This document shows positions 15,772 to 26,000 of a stretch of 41,497 bases of DNA, one piece after another. A model generated the notes under the pieces. That model ran no database searches. It was not told where the DNA came from and saw nothing but the letters and a program-made list of their open reading frames with translations. Position 1 is the first letter of the stretch. Each line of letters begins with the position of its first letter. This DNA is from an uncultured Parabacteroides sp. (GTDB lineage Bacteria > Bacteroidota > Bacteroidia > Bacteroidales > Tannerellaceae). Position numbers and translations under genes: made by a program. Where the stretch lies: assembly GCA_900541965.1 (NCBI GenBank), contig UQLN01000038.1:1-41497 (forward strand), in the 5' to 3' direction.

Positions 15772-17202
15772 ATGGACAACAAACTATTATTAGTCTCCGC
15801 TGCATCTGTTTTTTCGGTAGCTGGTATAGCAGCAAACTACACAAACTTTATTATTATAAATCTGGATGATGCCGGGTATGGAGATTTCTCTTATAACGGA
15901 GCTTATGGTTATACGACTCCAAATATAGACCAAATGGCTACCGAAGGGGTTCGTTTTACCCATTTTCTGGCCGGACAGCCTATTAGTGGCGCTTCCCGTG
16001 CCGGTTTGTTGACAGGCTGTTATCCTAATCGTATTGGTTTTGCCGGAGCGCCGGGACCTGATTCTAACTATGGCATCCATCCGGATGAAATGACATTGGG
16101 AGAGTTGTTGAAACAAAAAGGATATAGTACAGCTGTTTTCGGTAAATGGCATTTAGGTAGCCAGTATCAATTCCTGCCTTTGCAGAACGGGTTTGACGAG
16201 TATTATGGTTTGCCTTATTCTAATGATATGTGGCCGAATCATCCTCAACAAGGAGAAATATTCAATTTTCCGGACTTGCCGACTTATGAAGGTAATAAAG
16301 TCATTGGTTATAATACAGACCAGACACGGTTGACTACTGATTATACTACGCATTCTGTAGACTTTATCAAAAGAAACAAGAATAAACCGTTTTTCCTGTA
16401 TCTGGCACATAATATGCCACATGTTCCACTTGCCGTTTCAGACAAGTTTAAGGGGAAAAGTCAGCAAGGTTTGTATGGGGATGTGATGATGGAAATAGAC
16501 TGGAGTGTCGGTGAAGTGATGAAAACATTACGGGAATTAGGACTGGAGGAAAACACATTAGTCATATTGACCTCTGACAATGGGCCCTGGACAAATTATG
16601 GTAATCATGCGGGTTCTGCCGGTGGTCTGCGTGAAGCGAAAGCTACAACATTCGATGGTGGTAACCGGGTTCCTTGCTTGATGTACTGGAAAGGAAAAAC
16701 ACAGCCTGGTATAACCTGTAATAACCTGGCATCCAATATTGATTTATTTCCGACTTTTGCGGAAATCAGCGGAGCTCCTCTGCCGGACCGTAAGATAGAC
16801 GGTGTTAGTATTCTTTCATTAATAAGAGGAGAAAAAGATGCAAATCCTCGTGAATCGTTTGTTTACTACTATAATAAAAATGATTTGGAAGCTGTAACAG
16901 ATGGTATGTTTAAACTTGTATTTCCTCATAAGTATGTAACTTATGGTGCTTATGTTCCGGGTAATGACGGGCAACCGGGGAAATTGACAAATCTTGAAAT
17001 ACAAAAAGCGGAGCTATATGATCTGCGCCGCGACCCGGGTGAACGTTATGATGTAATTTCACAATATCCTGAAGTAGCTGCTAAATTGATGAAGATAGCA
17101 GACCTGAAACGTCAGGAGTTAGGAGACAATTTGACCCGTGTAAAAGGAACGGAACGCCGTGAACCCGGATTAGTGCAAGGAAAAGAACGGCATGATTTGT
17201 GA
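15772..17202 (+). CDS. Exported serine-type S1 sulfatase
   Basis: A 476-residue sulfatase that would hydrolyse sulfate esters on a glycan outside the cytoplasm. The N-terminus (LLLVSAASVFSVAGIAA) is a signal peptide. Metal ligands are in NLDDAGYGDF (Asp32, Asp33) and TSDNGPWT. The activation motif is SGASRAGLLTG with Ser72 where the formylglycine precursor sits, so it is the serine type (S-x-A-x-R) and needs an anaerobic sulfatase-maturating radical-SAM enzyme, not encoded here. Other family landmarks are GKWHLG and HNMPHVPL. The gene has its own promoter and terminator, but lies next to and in the same direction as the GH38 mannosidase and the ECF/SusCD cassette, suggesting a role in the same glycan locus. 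The exact sulfated sugar cannot be told. Confidence 0.92.
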   Translation: MDNKLLLVSAASVFSVAGIAANYTNFIIINLDDAGYGDFSYNGAYGYTTPNIDQMATEGVRFTHFLAGQPISGASRAGLLTGCYPNRIGFAGAPGPDSNYGIHPDEMTLGELLKQKGYSTAVFGKWHLGSQYQFLPLQNGFDEYYGLPYSNDMWPNHPQQGEIFNFPDLPTYEGNKVIGYNTDQTRLTTDYTTHSVDFIKRNKNKPFFLYLAHNMPHVPLAVSDKFKGKSQQGLYGDVMMEIDWSVGEVMKTLRELGLEENTLVILTSDNGPWTNYGNHAGSAGGLREAKATTFDGGNRVPCLMYWKGKTQPGITCNNLASNIDLFPTFAEISGAPLPDRKIDGVSILSLIRGEKDANPRESFVYYYNKNDLEAVTDGMFKLVFPHKYVTYGAYVPGNDGQPGKLTNLEIQKAELYDLRRDPGERYDVISQYPEVAAKLMKIADLKRQELGDNLTRVKGTERREPGLVQGKERHDL

Positions 17203-17220
17203 CTTTTAGTAGTTACATGA

Positions 17221-17270
17221 AAATATAATAGCCTGTATCTCTATTGAGGTACAGGCTATTATATTTTTCT
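17221..17270 (+). terminator. Rho-independent terminator after the sulfatase
   Basis: A perfect 17-bp stem (17221-17237 with 17250-17266, central GCCTGTA/TACAGGC) around a 12-nt loop, with a T-rich end. Confidence 0.88.
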
Positions 17271-17439
17271 GTATATTTATGATAAATGTTGAGGTAAAAA
17301 CTGCAAAGAAAAAGTAAATTTAAAAAATTACATAATGTTAACATACTCTTTTTGGGGGTAAATCCGTTTTAAGGTGTTCTTTTATTAGGAAGTGATAATC
17401 TAAGAAGTATAAAAGCTATATCTAATTAAATTTATTAGC

Positions 17440-20400
17440 ATGAAATTACCAATCGCGTTGCTTTCATTCGCCTTATTGACGGCTGGAGGTACCCTACAGG
17501 CACAAGATAAGCCTCAGGAAAAAAAAGCAAAAGCCTATATGGTGGCTGATGCCCATCTGGATACGCAGTGGAACTGGGATATCCAGACAACAATTAAGGA
17601 ATATGTATGGAATACCTTGAACCAGAATCTGTTTTTGCTGAAACAGTATCCCAACTATGTTTTCAATTTTGAAGGCGGGGTGAAATATGCTTGGATGAAG
17701 GAGTATTACCCTACCCAGTTTGAAGAAATGAAGGAGTATATTAAAAACGGGCGTTGGCATATTTCCGGCAGTAGCTGGGATGCGACGGATGCGATTGTTC
17801 CTTCTCCCGAATCTTTTATCCGGAATATTTTATTGGGACAAACCTATTACAGGAATGAATTCGGGATAGAAAGTACGGACATATTCTTACCGGATTGTTT
17901 CGGTTTCGGATGGACTTTGCCTACTATCGCTTCACATTGCGGGTTGATGGGTTTTTCTTCCCAAAAGCTCGATTGGCGTCATCATCCGTTTTATGGTAAA
18001 AGCAAACATCCTTTTACTATTGGATTATGGAAGGGAGTAGACGGCTCTTCCATTATGTTGGCACATGGTTATGATTATGGTAAAAGGTGGAAAGATGAGG
18101 ATTTGTCCCAAAATAAACAATTACTGGAATTGAGTGGACGTACGCCGCTAAATATCGTTTACCGCTATTATGGTACGGGTGATACGGGAGGTTCTCCTAA
18201 TTTGGCTTCTGTTCGTTCTGTAGAAAAAGGACTGAAAGGAGATGGACCATTGAAAATAATCAGTGCGACCAGCGACCGGCTATATAAAGACTTTATGCCT
18301 TATAAAAATCATCCGGAACTTCCGGTTTTTGATGGAGAGTTGCTGATGGATGTACATGGTACGGGCTGTTATACATCTGAAGCAGCAATGAAATTGTATA
18401 ATCGTCAAAACGAAATACTTGGTAATGCAGCCGAGCGGGCAGCCGTTGCTGCCGAATGGTTGGGTGGTTCTGTTTACCCGAAGGAGACATTAACGGATGC
18501 CTGGAGACGCTTCATCCTACATCAATTTCATGATGACCTGACAGGAACCAGTATCCCGAGAGCTTATGAATTTTCATGGAATGACGAATTGATTTCCTTG
18601 AAACAATTTGCAGATGTGCTGACTTATTCGGTAAATGCTGTTTCCGGGCAAATGGATACACGTACAAAAGGAACTCCGGTTATCCTTTATAATGCACAGG
18701 CTTTGCCGGTATCGGATTTAGCAGAAGTTATTCTGGATATGCCCGTTGCACCAAAAGGTTTTACAGTATATGACCAGAATGGCAAAAAGGTGCCATCACA
18801 GTTTGTCGCTTATGAGAATGGAAAAGTCCATTTGCTGATTGCTGCAACCGTTCCAGCTGCCGGATACGCTGTTTATGATGTTCGTCTTGGTGGAACAGAT
18901 ACACGGATAAGTAAACCGGCAGAAGCAAATAGGATTGAGAATTCCCTTTATAAGATTCAGTTGGATAAGAACGGAGACATAGCTTCTTTGTTCGATAAGA
19001 CAAATAATAAGGAATTGGTGAAAGAAGGAAAAACAATACGTTTAGCCCTCTTTACGGAAAATAAATCTTATGATTGGCCTGCTTGGGAAATAATAAAGGA
19101 AACAACAGACCGCGAACCGGTTTCTATTACAGATGATGTAAAAGTTTCTTTGGTAGAAAACGGGTCATTGAGAAAAGCGCTTTGTGTGGAAAAACGTCAT
19201 GGAAAATCAGTATTCAAACAGTATATCCGTTTGTATGAAGGTGCACGTGCCGACCGTATAGATTTTTATAATGAAGTGGATTGGCAGTCTACCAATGCTT
19301 TGCTGAAAGCAGAATTTCCTCTTTCCATATCTAATCCGGATGCCACATATGATTTGGGCATCGGTAGTGTAAAACGAGGAAATAACACAATTACAGCTTA
19401 TGAAGTCTATGCCCAATATTGGGCAGACCTGACAGACAAGAATGGTAGTTACGGTGTATCTGTCCTGAATGACAGTAAATATGGTTGGGATAAACCGAAT
19501 GACAACACCATTCGTCTGACTTTGCTCCATACACCGGAAACAAAAGGCAATTATAGTTATCAAAACCGCCAGGATTTTGGTTACCATACATTTACATATA
19601 GTCTGGTTCCCCATGCCGGAGCCTTGGATAAACCTGCTACCGTATTGAAAGCGGAACAATTGAACCAGCCTGTATTGGCATTCAAAGCTCCGAAGCACGC
19701 CGGAGTATTAGGCAAATCATTCTCTTTGGTCAATTCAAACAACAAGAATGTTGTTGTTAAGACCGTAAAGAAAGCGGAAGTTTCCGACGAATACGTTGTC
19801 CGTGTTTACGAAACAGGAGGGGAGCAAGCACAACAGGCTGAAATTACATTTGCAGGAGACATTCTGAGTGCAAATGAAGCGGATGGAACAGAAAAGACTA
19901 TTGGCAATGTTTCTTTCAATGGCAATAAATTACAGGTATCCATATCTCCGTATTCTGTGAAGACTTATAAAGTGAAATTAAAATCTTCCGGTAATCCTGT
20001 AGCTAAATTGCAGTATGCAGCTTTGCCGCTGAACTATAATCGTAAGTGTGTAAGCTGGAATGCTTTTCGCAATGAGGCTGATTTTGAATCCGGTTATTCG
20101 TATGCCGCAGAACTTCTGCCTGAGACGATGACCATAAATAACGTGCCTTTTACTTTTGGAGAGAAAGATTCTTTTAATGGAATGACTTGCCAGGGGGATA
20201 CACTGTATCTTCCGGAAGGTTCTGCATATAATCGTGTTTATTTCCTGGCAGCTTCAACAGAAGGTGATTCTGAGGGGTGTTTCCGCATAGGAAAGAGTGA
20301 ACAGACTGTTTCTGTTCCTTACTATAGCGGCTTTATCGGTCAGTGGGGACATCTGGGACATACCGAGGGCTTCCTGAAAGATGGTGAGATAGCATATGTG

Positions 20401-21051
20401 GGAACACACCGCCACGCTCCGGATGGGGACCAGGCCTATGAATACACTTATATGTTTAAAGTCGGCTTGGATATTCCTAAAGGAGCAACCAGCATTGTCC
20501 TGCCGGATAATAAAAAGATTGTTTTATTTGCCGCTGTGTTGGCGAGAGAAAACTATCCGTCTGTTGGTGCCGCTTCTTCCTTGTTTCATACAGCATTGAA
20601 GCCGGGAGTGGCAATAGAAAAGAAAGCACCGAAGATAAATATATTGAAAGATGCCAAGGTGATTGGTTATTCTGCTTATGTGAATAAGCGGGAATCTCCG
20701 GAACGAATGATAGACGGTAATATGGAAACGAAATGGTGCGACGTTACGGATACTCCTAATTATGTAGATTTTGATTTAGGCGTTTCTGCCCCGGTTTCAG
20801 GCTGGAAACTGGTAAACGCCGGACGGGAAAGCCATTCTTATGTAACAGCTGCTTGTTTTTTGCAAGGCCGTAATAGCCTGGCAGAAGATTGGAAGACGCT
20901 GGACCGTATTGCAGGAAACCATAAAAACGAAGTGGTCCGGGAACTGTCAGAACCCGTATCCGTACGTTATATACGTTTGTATATTACACAACCAATGCAA
21001 AATCCGGCAAGTTCATGCGCCCGCATTTATGAGCTGGAAATTTACAAATAG
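17440..21051 (+). CDS. GH38 alpha-mannosidase with C-terminal discoidin-like (CBM32/F5-8 C) domain
   Basis: A 1203-residue exported retaining alpha-mannosidase. It has a signal peptide (MKLPIALLSFALLTAGGTLQ, then AQ). The GH38 catalytic domain shows the zinc ligands in ADAHLDTQWNWD (His39, Asp41), the nucleophile Asp152 in LPDCFGFGW and a later His in HQFHDDLTGTS. Mid-protein beta-sandwich domains follow, with a discoidin/F5-8 C type module at about 1065-1203 (MIDGNMETKWCD, then YVDFDLG and RYIRLYI). The appended module would bind sugar and is consistent with surface or periplasmic work on a complex glycan. GH38 enzymes of gut Bacteroidetes act on alpha-1,3/1,6-mannose in N-glycans or mannan. 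The gene stands directly before the ECF sigma factor of the locus, with a terminator between. Confidence 0.93.
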   Translation: MKLPIALLSFALLTAGGTLQAQDKPQEKKAKAYMVADAHLDTQWNWDIQTTIKEYVWNTLNQNLFLLKQYPNYVFNFEGGVKYAWMKEYYPTQFEEMKEYIKNGRWHISGSSWDATDAIVPSPESFIRNILLGQTYYRNEFGIESTDIFLPDCFGFGWTLPTIASHCGLMGFSSQKLDWRHHPFYGKSKHPFTIGLWKGVDGSSIMLAHGYDYGKRWKDEDLSQNKQLLELSGRTPLNIVYRYYGTGDTGGSPNLASVRSVEKGLKGDGPLKIISATSDRLYKDFMPYKNHPELPVFDGELLMDVHGTGCYTSEAAMKLYNRQNEILGNAAERAAVAAEWLGGSVYPKETLTDAWRRFILHQFHDDLTGTSIPRAYEFSWNDELISLKQFADVLTYSVNAVSGQMDTRTKGTPVILYNAQALPVSDLAEVILDMPVAPKGFTVYDQNGKKVPSQFVAYENGKVHLLIAATVPAAGYAVYDVRLGGTDTRISKPAEANRIENSLYKIQLDKNGDIASLFDKTNNKELVKEGKTIRLALFTENKSYDWPAWEIIKETTDREPVSITDDVKVSLVENGSLRKALCVEKRHGKSVFKQYIRLYEGARADRIDFYNEVDWQSTNALLKAEFPLSISNPDATYDLGIGSVKRGNNTITAYEVYAQYWADLTDKNGSYGVSVLNDSKYGWDKPNDNTIRLTLLHTPETKGNYSYQNRQDFGYHTFTYSLVPHAGALDKPATVLKAEQLNQPVLAFKAPKHAGVLGKSFSLVNSNNKNVVVKTVKKAEVSDEYVVRVYETGGEQAQQAEITFAGDILSANEADGTEKTIGNVSFNGNKLQVSISPYSVKTYKVKLKSSGNPVAKLQYAALPLNYNRKCVSWNAFRNEADFESGYSYAAELLPETMTINNVPFTFGEKDSFNGMTCQGDTLYLPEGSAYNRVYFLAASTEGDSEGCFRIGKSEQTVSVPYYSGFIGQWGHLGHTEGFLKDGEIAYVGTHRHAPDGDQAYEYTYMFKVGLDIPKGATSIVLPDNKKIVLFAAVLARENYPSVGAASSLFHTALKPGVAIEKKAPKINILKDAKVIGYSAYVNKRESPERMIDGNMETKWCDVTDTPNYVDFDLGVSAPVSGWKLVNAGRESHSYVTAACFLQGRNSLAEDWKTLDRIAGNHKNEVVRELSEPVSVRYIRLYITQPMQNPASSCARIYELEIYK

Positions 21052-21077
21052 TGTTTTATTTTATAGGGAGAGATGAG

Positions 21078-21104
21078 AGGCCGCCGGGTAATCCGGTGGC
21101 TTTT
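21078..21104 (+). terminator. Rho-independent terminator after GH38
   Basis: GCCGCCGG and CCGGTGGC pair (one G:U) around a short loop, followed by TTTT. Confidence 0.75.
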
Positions 21105-21191
21105 CTATTTGATAACGGTAGCTTTCACATTCATTTGGAATGTATTGTAAAATAGTTCTTAATGGAGTTGCCGGATGTATTTGTTTTATTG

Positions 21192-21199
21192 TATATTTG
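21192..21199 (+). promoter_or_regulatory. -7 box for the ECF sigma operon
   Basis: TATATTTG matches TAnnTTTG 39 bp before the sigma factor start, with GTTG at 21167-21170 near the -33 position (21-bp spacing). Confidence 0.5.
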
Positions 21200-21237
21200 C
21201 GTAAACTGCTGGTGAAACTACCCTATGAGACTTTAAC

Positions 21238-21822
21238 ATGGATATAAGTATTAGTGATTTAAAATCTGGAAATGAACAGACTTTCAGACAAGTGGTTTCG
21301 ATGTATAAAAAACGCTTGTTCATGTTCTCTAAAATATATGTTCTGAAAGCAGAAGTAGCAGAGGAAATCGTACAGGATGTTTTCCTCGTTTTATGGGATA
21401 AAAGAAAAAAATTGGCGGATAACACAAACCTGATTCAATACCTGATGGTCGTTACCCGAAACAAATGCCTGAACCATATACGCAATGAAAAGCTGGAAAT
21501 GGTACCCATCGAATCCCTTACCGAAGAACAGATTTATTTGAGAAGCAACGCCTATGTGCTGGACGATGATGCTTTGTGTTCTCTTTTTACAAAAGACCTG
21601 GAACAATCCATCCAGGCTTCTTTATCAAAATTGTCTCCTAAAACCCGGGAAATATTTTGGATGAGCCGGAAAGACGGACTTAAGAATAAAGAAATAGCCG
21701 ACCGGCTACAGGTAATAGAAAAAACGGTAGAATATCATTTGGCAAAGGCTCTCAAACAGATAAAAGGTGATTTGCCGGAAGCCTATAAAATCCTTTTCAT
21801 TTTATTTTATGGTATATTTTAA
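21238..21822 (+). CDS. ECF-type RNA polymerase sigma factor
   Basis: A 194-residue sigma-70 factor of the Bacteroidetes ECF type, which directs RNA polymerase to the adjacent SusCD genes when released by its anti-sigma factor. Region 2 is seen at about 20-75 (AEEIVQDVFLVLWDKR) and region 4 at about 125-180 (SPKTREIFWMSRKDGLKNKE and an HTH with KNKEIADRLQVIEKTVEYHL). It is followed by a FecR anti-sigma factor and a SusC with STN domain, the standard trans-envelope cassette used in Bacteroides mainly for host-glycan loci. A consensus -7 box lies upstream, so basal expression probably uses the housekeeping sigma factor. Confidence 0.95.
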   Translation: MDISISDLKSGNEQTFRQVVSMYKKRLFMFSKIYVLKAEVAEEIVQDVFLVLWDKRKKLADNTNLIQYLMVVTRNKCLNHIRNEKLEMVPIESLTEEQIYLRSNAYVLDDDALCSLFTKDLEQSIQASLSKLSPKTREIFWMSRKDGLKNKEIADRLQVIEKTVEYHLAKALKQIKGDLPEAYKILFILFYGIF

Positions 21823-21878
21823 AAAAAATGCAGTTTGTTTTTAGGGTAACCTTTTCCAAATGGTGTTCTTCTGTTTGA

Positions 21879-22976
21879 ATGAACGTATATAGAATGGAAG
21901 ACGTATTATTAATAAAATACATAAAACATGAATGCTCACTGGATGAGGCACGGAATGTTTTACGCTGGATTGAAGCAAGTGAAGAGAACAAATCACGCTT
22001 TAAGGAACTGCAAGTAGCCTGGGCTTTAACTGAAATGACTTTCTCCGTAAATAAACAGGCTGTCAAACCTTGGAGAAAATATATAGGATATACGGCTATT
22101 GCTGCTGTCGCAAGTGTGGCTGCCGCTTTATTATGGTTTGTTATGCCTGAGCGGCAACTTCCCAAATATGACTACAAAACCTTATTAGGCAATTTTGATA
22201 AGCAAAAGGAAATTGTCTTGATGGTGAATAATAATAAGCCGATAGTCCTTTCCGACTCTTCTGCTGTAATTTCTTATAACCGTCAGGGACAGGTTCTGAT
22301 TAATGATACCATTCAGATAAAAGAGGAAGGAAAAACAGTCCTGAACACGCTTTATGTTCCTTATGGAAAACGGACTAAGATGATTTTAGCCGATGGAACG
22401 CAAGTCTATCTGAATTCCGGCTCTACACTTGTTTATCCTTCCTCTTTTGATGGAGTGCAAAGGGAAGTGTATCTGGAAGGGGAAGCCTATTTTTATGTAC
22501 AAAAGGAAGAAGGCAGCAGGCGCTTTGTTGTGCAGACTGCTTATAAGGCAGTAGAAGTATTGGGTACCCAATTCAATGTACTGGCAGAAGAAGGAGAGAT
22601 GTTTGAGGCTGTTTTGGTCACAGGAAAAATTGCTCTGGAAAGCGAGTCGGACCAAGTGATATTGGAACCGAACCAATATTATGGATATTCTCCGAAAACC
22701 GGAAATGAACAGGTTAAAGAGGTGGATGTCTCCGATTATGTCTCCTGGATAAACGGGAAACTGAAATTTAGTAAAGAGCCTTTGTCCAAAGTGCTTCATA
22801 AAGTAGAAAAGATATATAATGTAAAAGTAACCTTACTTTATCCCGAATATGATAATTATAAAGTGTCGGGAAGTCTGGATATGAAAAATACCCCGGAAGA
22901 AACACTGGATGTCCTGATGCAAACCCTTACGCCTGACGGAGAAAAGAAACAACTATATAGACTGAGTGCCAGGTAA
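21879..22976 (+). CDS. FecR-family anti-sigma factor
   Basis: A 365-residue inner-membrane anti-sigma factor. The cytoplasmic N-terminal part (about 1-65) would hold the ECF sigma factor; one membrane helix follows (YTAIAAVASVAAALLWFV, about 70-88); the periplasmic part has the FecR core (PYGKRTKMILADGTQVYLNS and VYLEGEAYFYVQKEE) and a C-terminal STN-like DUF4974 domain (KVLHKVEKIYNVKVTL). A second ATG at 21894 (MEDVLLIKYIKHE) fits the usual start of the family as well and may be the true one. The gene lies 56 bp after the sigma gene and 41 bp before susC, in one operon. It receives the signal from the STN domain of the next protein. Confidence 0.94.
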   Translation: MNVYRMEDVLLIKYIKHECSLDEARNVLRWIEASEENKSRFKELQVAWALTEMTFSVNKQAVKPWRKYIGYTAIAAVASVAAALLWFVMPERQLPKYDYKTLLGNFDKQKEIVLMVNNNKPIVLSDSSAVISYNRQGQVLINDTIQIKEEGKTVLNTLYVPYGKRTKMILADGTQVYLNSGSTLVYPSSFDGVQREVYLEGEAYFYVQKEEGSRRFVVQTAYKAVEVLGTQFNVLAEEGEMFEAVLVTGKIALESESDQVILEPNQYYGYSPKTGNEQVKEVDVSDYVSWINGKLKFSKEPLSKVLHKVEKIYNVKVTLLYPEYDNYKVSGSLDMKNTPEETLDVLMQTLTPDGEKKQLYRLSAR

Positions 22977-23017
22977 GAAAAGAACCGATTGTTAATTAAT
23001 ATATTAAATCTATCTTT

Positions 23018-26000
23018 ATGAAAAAGATTGGAAATAAACAGAAAAGCCCTTATCGAAAAAAAGAACGATGGAGAAAAGTATTGACTATAGGCTTATGTAG
23101 CTGCATGTCGATGAGTATATTCGCAAATGTATTGAAATCGCAAGTCAAACTATCGTGCACTAACACTACGTTAAAAAAAGTCTTGGAAAAGGTGGAAGAG
23201 CAGACTGGCGTCAGTATTATTTATTCGAATAATGTATTGAATGATGAAGCGTTGGTTACCTGCCATACACAAAATGCAACCTTGGAGGAAATTCTTCGTA
23301 TTTTATTGGAAAACCAGCACTGTTCGTATAAGATAGAGAATGAGCAGGTGGTCGTATTCTCTTTGGAAAAAAGTATGCAGGATGTGAAGTCTGTTGCCCA
23401 GGAAGGTTTCAAAGTAAAAGGTAAAGTGTCGGATGAAATGGGGGCATTACCCGGAGTGAATATCATGGTAAAAGGTTCGATGACCGGCGTGATAACAGAC
23501 GTAAACGGGAATTATGAGATTATGGCTCCCTATTCGAAAGCCAGCCTGGTATTTTCGTATGTCGGTTATCAGCCAAAAGAAGTTCCGATAAACGGCCAGC
23601 ATGTACTGAATGTGGATTTGGTAGAAGATACCAAGGCGTTGGAAGAAGTTGTTGTTGTGGGATATGTTACCCAGAAAAAGGCAACGATAACCGGTTCCAT
23701 TGCAACTATAACAACCAAAGACCTGAAACAGAGTCCGACGGCGAACCTGAATAATGCACTTGCCGGACGTATGCCGGGATTAATGGTAAACCAGTTTAGC
23801 GGGGGAGAGCCGGGGGTAGACCGGGCAGACCTTAGAATACGAGGATTGGCAACTTACGGCGACCAGTCGCCGATTGTAATTGTAGATGGTGTGGAACGGG
23901 ACATGAGTTATCTCGCACCGGAAGAAATCGAAACGTTTACTATCCTGAAAGATGCTTCCGCAACAGCTCCTTATGGTGTGAGAGGGGCAAACGGGGTAAT
24001 TATCGTTACAACCAAACGAGGAAAGGCTTCGGAGAAACCGAGCCTGAATTTCAAAGGTTCTATTGGAACGAACCGTCCGGTTAAGTTTCCGGCTTATTTA
24101 GGTTCGGCTGATTATGCCGCTCTGTATAATGAAGCAATGGTTAATAGCAACCCGAATGTGGACCCGTCCAAATTGACTCTGTTTAGCCAGGAGTCCATTG
24201 AGAATTTCCGTCGGGCAAAGGGGGATAATTCGGATGGGCTCGGTTATAACTGGGACTATTTCAAAGAAGCATTCAAGACGGGTATGCAACAGGATTATAG
24301 TCTGTCTGTCCGAGGTGGGTCCGAAAGGGCGCGTTATTATGTAATGGCAAACTATTTTTCACAGGATGGGAACTATAAGCATACGGATGTGACGGAACAT
24401 GATACGCAGGTTCATTTCAAACGCTATAATTTCAGGGCGAATGTGGACGTGGATATCACTAAAGATTTTTGGGTAAAAGTAGATTTGGGTGCACGTATTA
24501 CAGACCGCCATGCTCCGGGTACTACCGCCGGGCGTGTAGTGGCTATTTGTAATACGCAACCTCCTTATTTGCCTATTACTTTGCCGAATAATGGAAATAC
24601 CGAAAATAGCGACTATGTTTTAAATAACCCTTACGGACTGTTATATGGCGATTCCAAGCATCGTTTCAACTTATTGGGGGAACTTTCCCGTTCCGGATAT
24701 CTGATTGATAAAAATACGTATCTGAATGGTTCATTTGCTATTGGGCATAAGCTGGATTTTGTCACAAAAGGGTTGAAGATTGAAGGTTCCTTTTCATATG
24801 ATGCATCTGAAGGAAGCTGGATACACCGTAATTTTGATGAACGAAAAGATGGTTATGCCGTTTACAGCCGTTATGCGACATTCCAGCCGGCCGAAGGGAC
24901 GCATGGGGATTATTATATGAATCATACCAGTTATTCAGGAAAATATGTTAAGGGGAACCCATGGTATGATAAAGATGAAACTATCCGTAATAGTTTTAGC
25001 CATAAGCCTTCGGAAAGCAAAACTTATTATCAGTTGAAACTGGACTATATGCGTTCTTTTGGAAAACATGATGTATCTGCTATGCTTTTGGTAAACCGGT
25101 CGAACCGTACATATGATAACCGTGTGGCATATCGCTATCAGGGTATGACCGGACGTGCAACATATGCTTACGACAATAAATATCTGGCTGAATTTAATAT
25201 CGGACGCAATGGCTCAGAAAACTTTGCTCCGGGTAAACGCTATGGGACATTTCCGGCAGGTTCGGTCGGATGGGTAATTTCGCGTGAAAGTGTTATGGAG
25301 AGAACCCATAGTTGGTTGGAGAGCCTGAAATTGAGAGCGTCTTTCGGTATGGTAGGAAGCGATAAAATATCGAATAGTGATAATGACCGTTTTGCTTATC
25401 TGCAATTTTACCAGGGAGGAAGTGGTTATTCGTTCGGTATAAATGAGTTTGGAAATGGGTACGATGGTTTAAGTGAAGGCAATTTTGCCAATCCCAGCCT
25501 TACCTGGGAAAAAGCACGTAAGCTGAATGTCGGTTTGGATGCTGCATTCTTTCAAGGACGCCTGACTTTGAGTGTAGATTATTTTAATGAACACCGGTTT
25601 GATATAATTACAAGCCTGAGTGATAATAATAAGTTAGGTTTTCCACATGTTGTAGGAAAGAGCGCACCGTATATAAATTCCGGTATTGTAGATAATCAAG
25701 GAATCGATTTTGAAATAGGATGGACCGGGCAAATCGGAAAAGAATTCCGTTATTATATCAAACCCAACTTTACTTTTGCCCGCAATAAAATCAAATTCAT
25801 GAATGAAGTGCATTATAATAATGAGTGGCGCAGGAATACCGGCAAACGTATTGATGAATATTTTCTGTATGAGGTAGACCATTTTGTACGTAACCAGGAA
25901 GAAGCAGACCGGTTGAATGCCATGAATAACGGACAAGGCTTCCAACCTTGGGGTAAACTTTATCCGGGGGATGTCGTCTATAAAGATTTAAACGGAGACG

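Noticed and set aside
15790..16152. Minus-strand open frame within the sulfatase gene
   Set aside because: It covers the conserved sulfatase active-site region on the other strand; no family features.
19207..19698. Minus-strand open frame of 163 codons within the GH38 gene
   Set aside because: Shadow of the GH38 frame; no start context or motif.
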